From contig CANRFB010000025.1 in the NCBI GenBank assembly GCA_947629785.1, positions 1 to 33,047 of the forward strand: a stretch of 33,047 nucleotides of DNA. Direction: 5' to 3'. This DNA is from an uncultured Clostridia bacterium (lineage in GTDB: Bacteria; Bacillota; Clostridia; Oscillospirales; Ruminococcaceae). The position numbers and the translations under genes are program-made. The notes under the pieces were generated by a model, which saw only the letters and a list, made by a program, of their open reading frames with translations, ran no database searches and was not told the origin of the DNA. The stretch's first letter is position 1. The number at the start of each line of letters is the position of its first letter. Positions 32,901 to 33,047 of the stretch are shown in pieces.

Positions 32901-33047
32901 TTACTTGGTGAAGCTTTGCGTACAGCATACGAACTCGGAGTCCTGCATATTCTCCGTCATTTCAGCAAGTGTGATCGTTCGGCTTTCCCCGCCGTAGTTA
33001 AAGGTTATTGTTAGGCGATCGTCAAATAGAAAGATCGCATTTACAAA
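32901..33047 (-). CDS. C-terminal end of a large serine recombinase (partial)
   Basis: The last 48 residues of a minus-strand gene that runs off the right edge. The visible peptide begins FVNAIFLFDDRLTITFNYGG and ends FTK. The pattern 'FVNaiyLyDDkl.itFNY' is characteristic of the C-terminus of large serine recombinases (site-specific integrases of the resolvase/invertase superfamily) found in Clostridial mobile elements. The catalytic N-terminal resolvase domain is outside the window, so activity cannot be judged. A terminator follows its stop. This places a mobile element or DNA-inversion system at the right boundary. Confidence 0.75.
   Translation of the reverse strand, partial: FVNAIFLFDDRLTITFNYGGESRTITLAEMTENMQDSEFVCCTQSFTK

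Overview
The window looks like chromosome of a Gram-positive gut or rumen Firmicute of the Ruminococcus / Oscillospiraceae type. This is an inference from family content and gene style: AGGAGG ribosome-binding sites, sigma-A promoters with 17-bp spacers, a YlmC/YmxH-family protein, a stand-alone MreB, RecD2, and polysaccharide-degrading lipoproteins with 'SGC' lipoboxes. No tRNA or rRNA gene was recognised.

Layout. Positions 1-5415 are visibly AT-richer than the rest. They hold an HD-domain dGTPase with an extra N-terminal region, then a three-gene MacB/Bce-type ABC export system (two FtsX-like permeases and an ATPase). In front of the ABC genes lie helically phased GGTTACA repeats and an inverted repeat over the -10 box. 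From 5469 to 8414 on the minus strand are rsmI, a tRNA1(Val)-type adenine methyltransferase and a KtrB/TrkH potassium channel. From 8594 to 12360 on the plus strand is a four-gene envelope-signalling operon: a sugar-binding lipoprotein, a Cache-GGDEF diguanylate cyclase, an SGNH-like protein that has lost its catalytic residues, and a small membrane protein. Positions 12379-16736 hold recD2 (promoter containing a LexA-like box), comF, mreB and ylmC. Positions 16752-18720 hold rpsB-tsf with a structured leader.

Positions 18761-26023 are mostly minus strand: a secreted GH25 lysozyme with two Ig-like domains, asnB, a 54-codon antitoxin-like gene, an MITE-like repeat, degV, trmL (apparently with an AUU start), a pyridoxal kinase and a Ca2+/cation antiporter. 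The antiporter, kinase, trmL and degV form one operon. Positions 26144-30893 on the plus strand are a four-gene hemicellulose/mannan unit: alpha/beta hydrolase, metallo-beta-lactamase-fold hydrolase, cytoplasmic GH43 and lipoprotein GH26 mannanase. Then comes metY (O-acetylhomoserine sulfhydrylase) with its own promoter and terminator.

The right end is the least ordinary part. Between metY and the window edge lies a roughly 250-nt structured non-coding RNA candidate on the minus strand, with its own promoter, a 5'/3' closing helix and a terminator. Next to it are a second copy of the MITE-like hairpin repeat and the C-terminal end of a large serine recombinase running off the window. The best candidates for something undescribed are this RNA, the binding-protein / diguanylate cyclase / pseudo-SGNH operon, and the dGTPase with its unassigned N-terminal domain.
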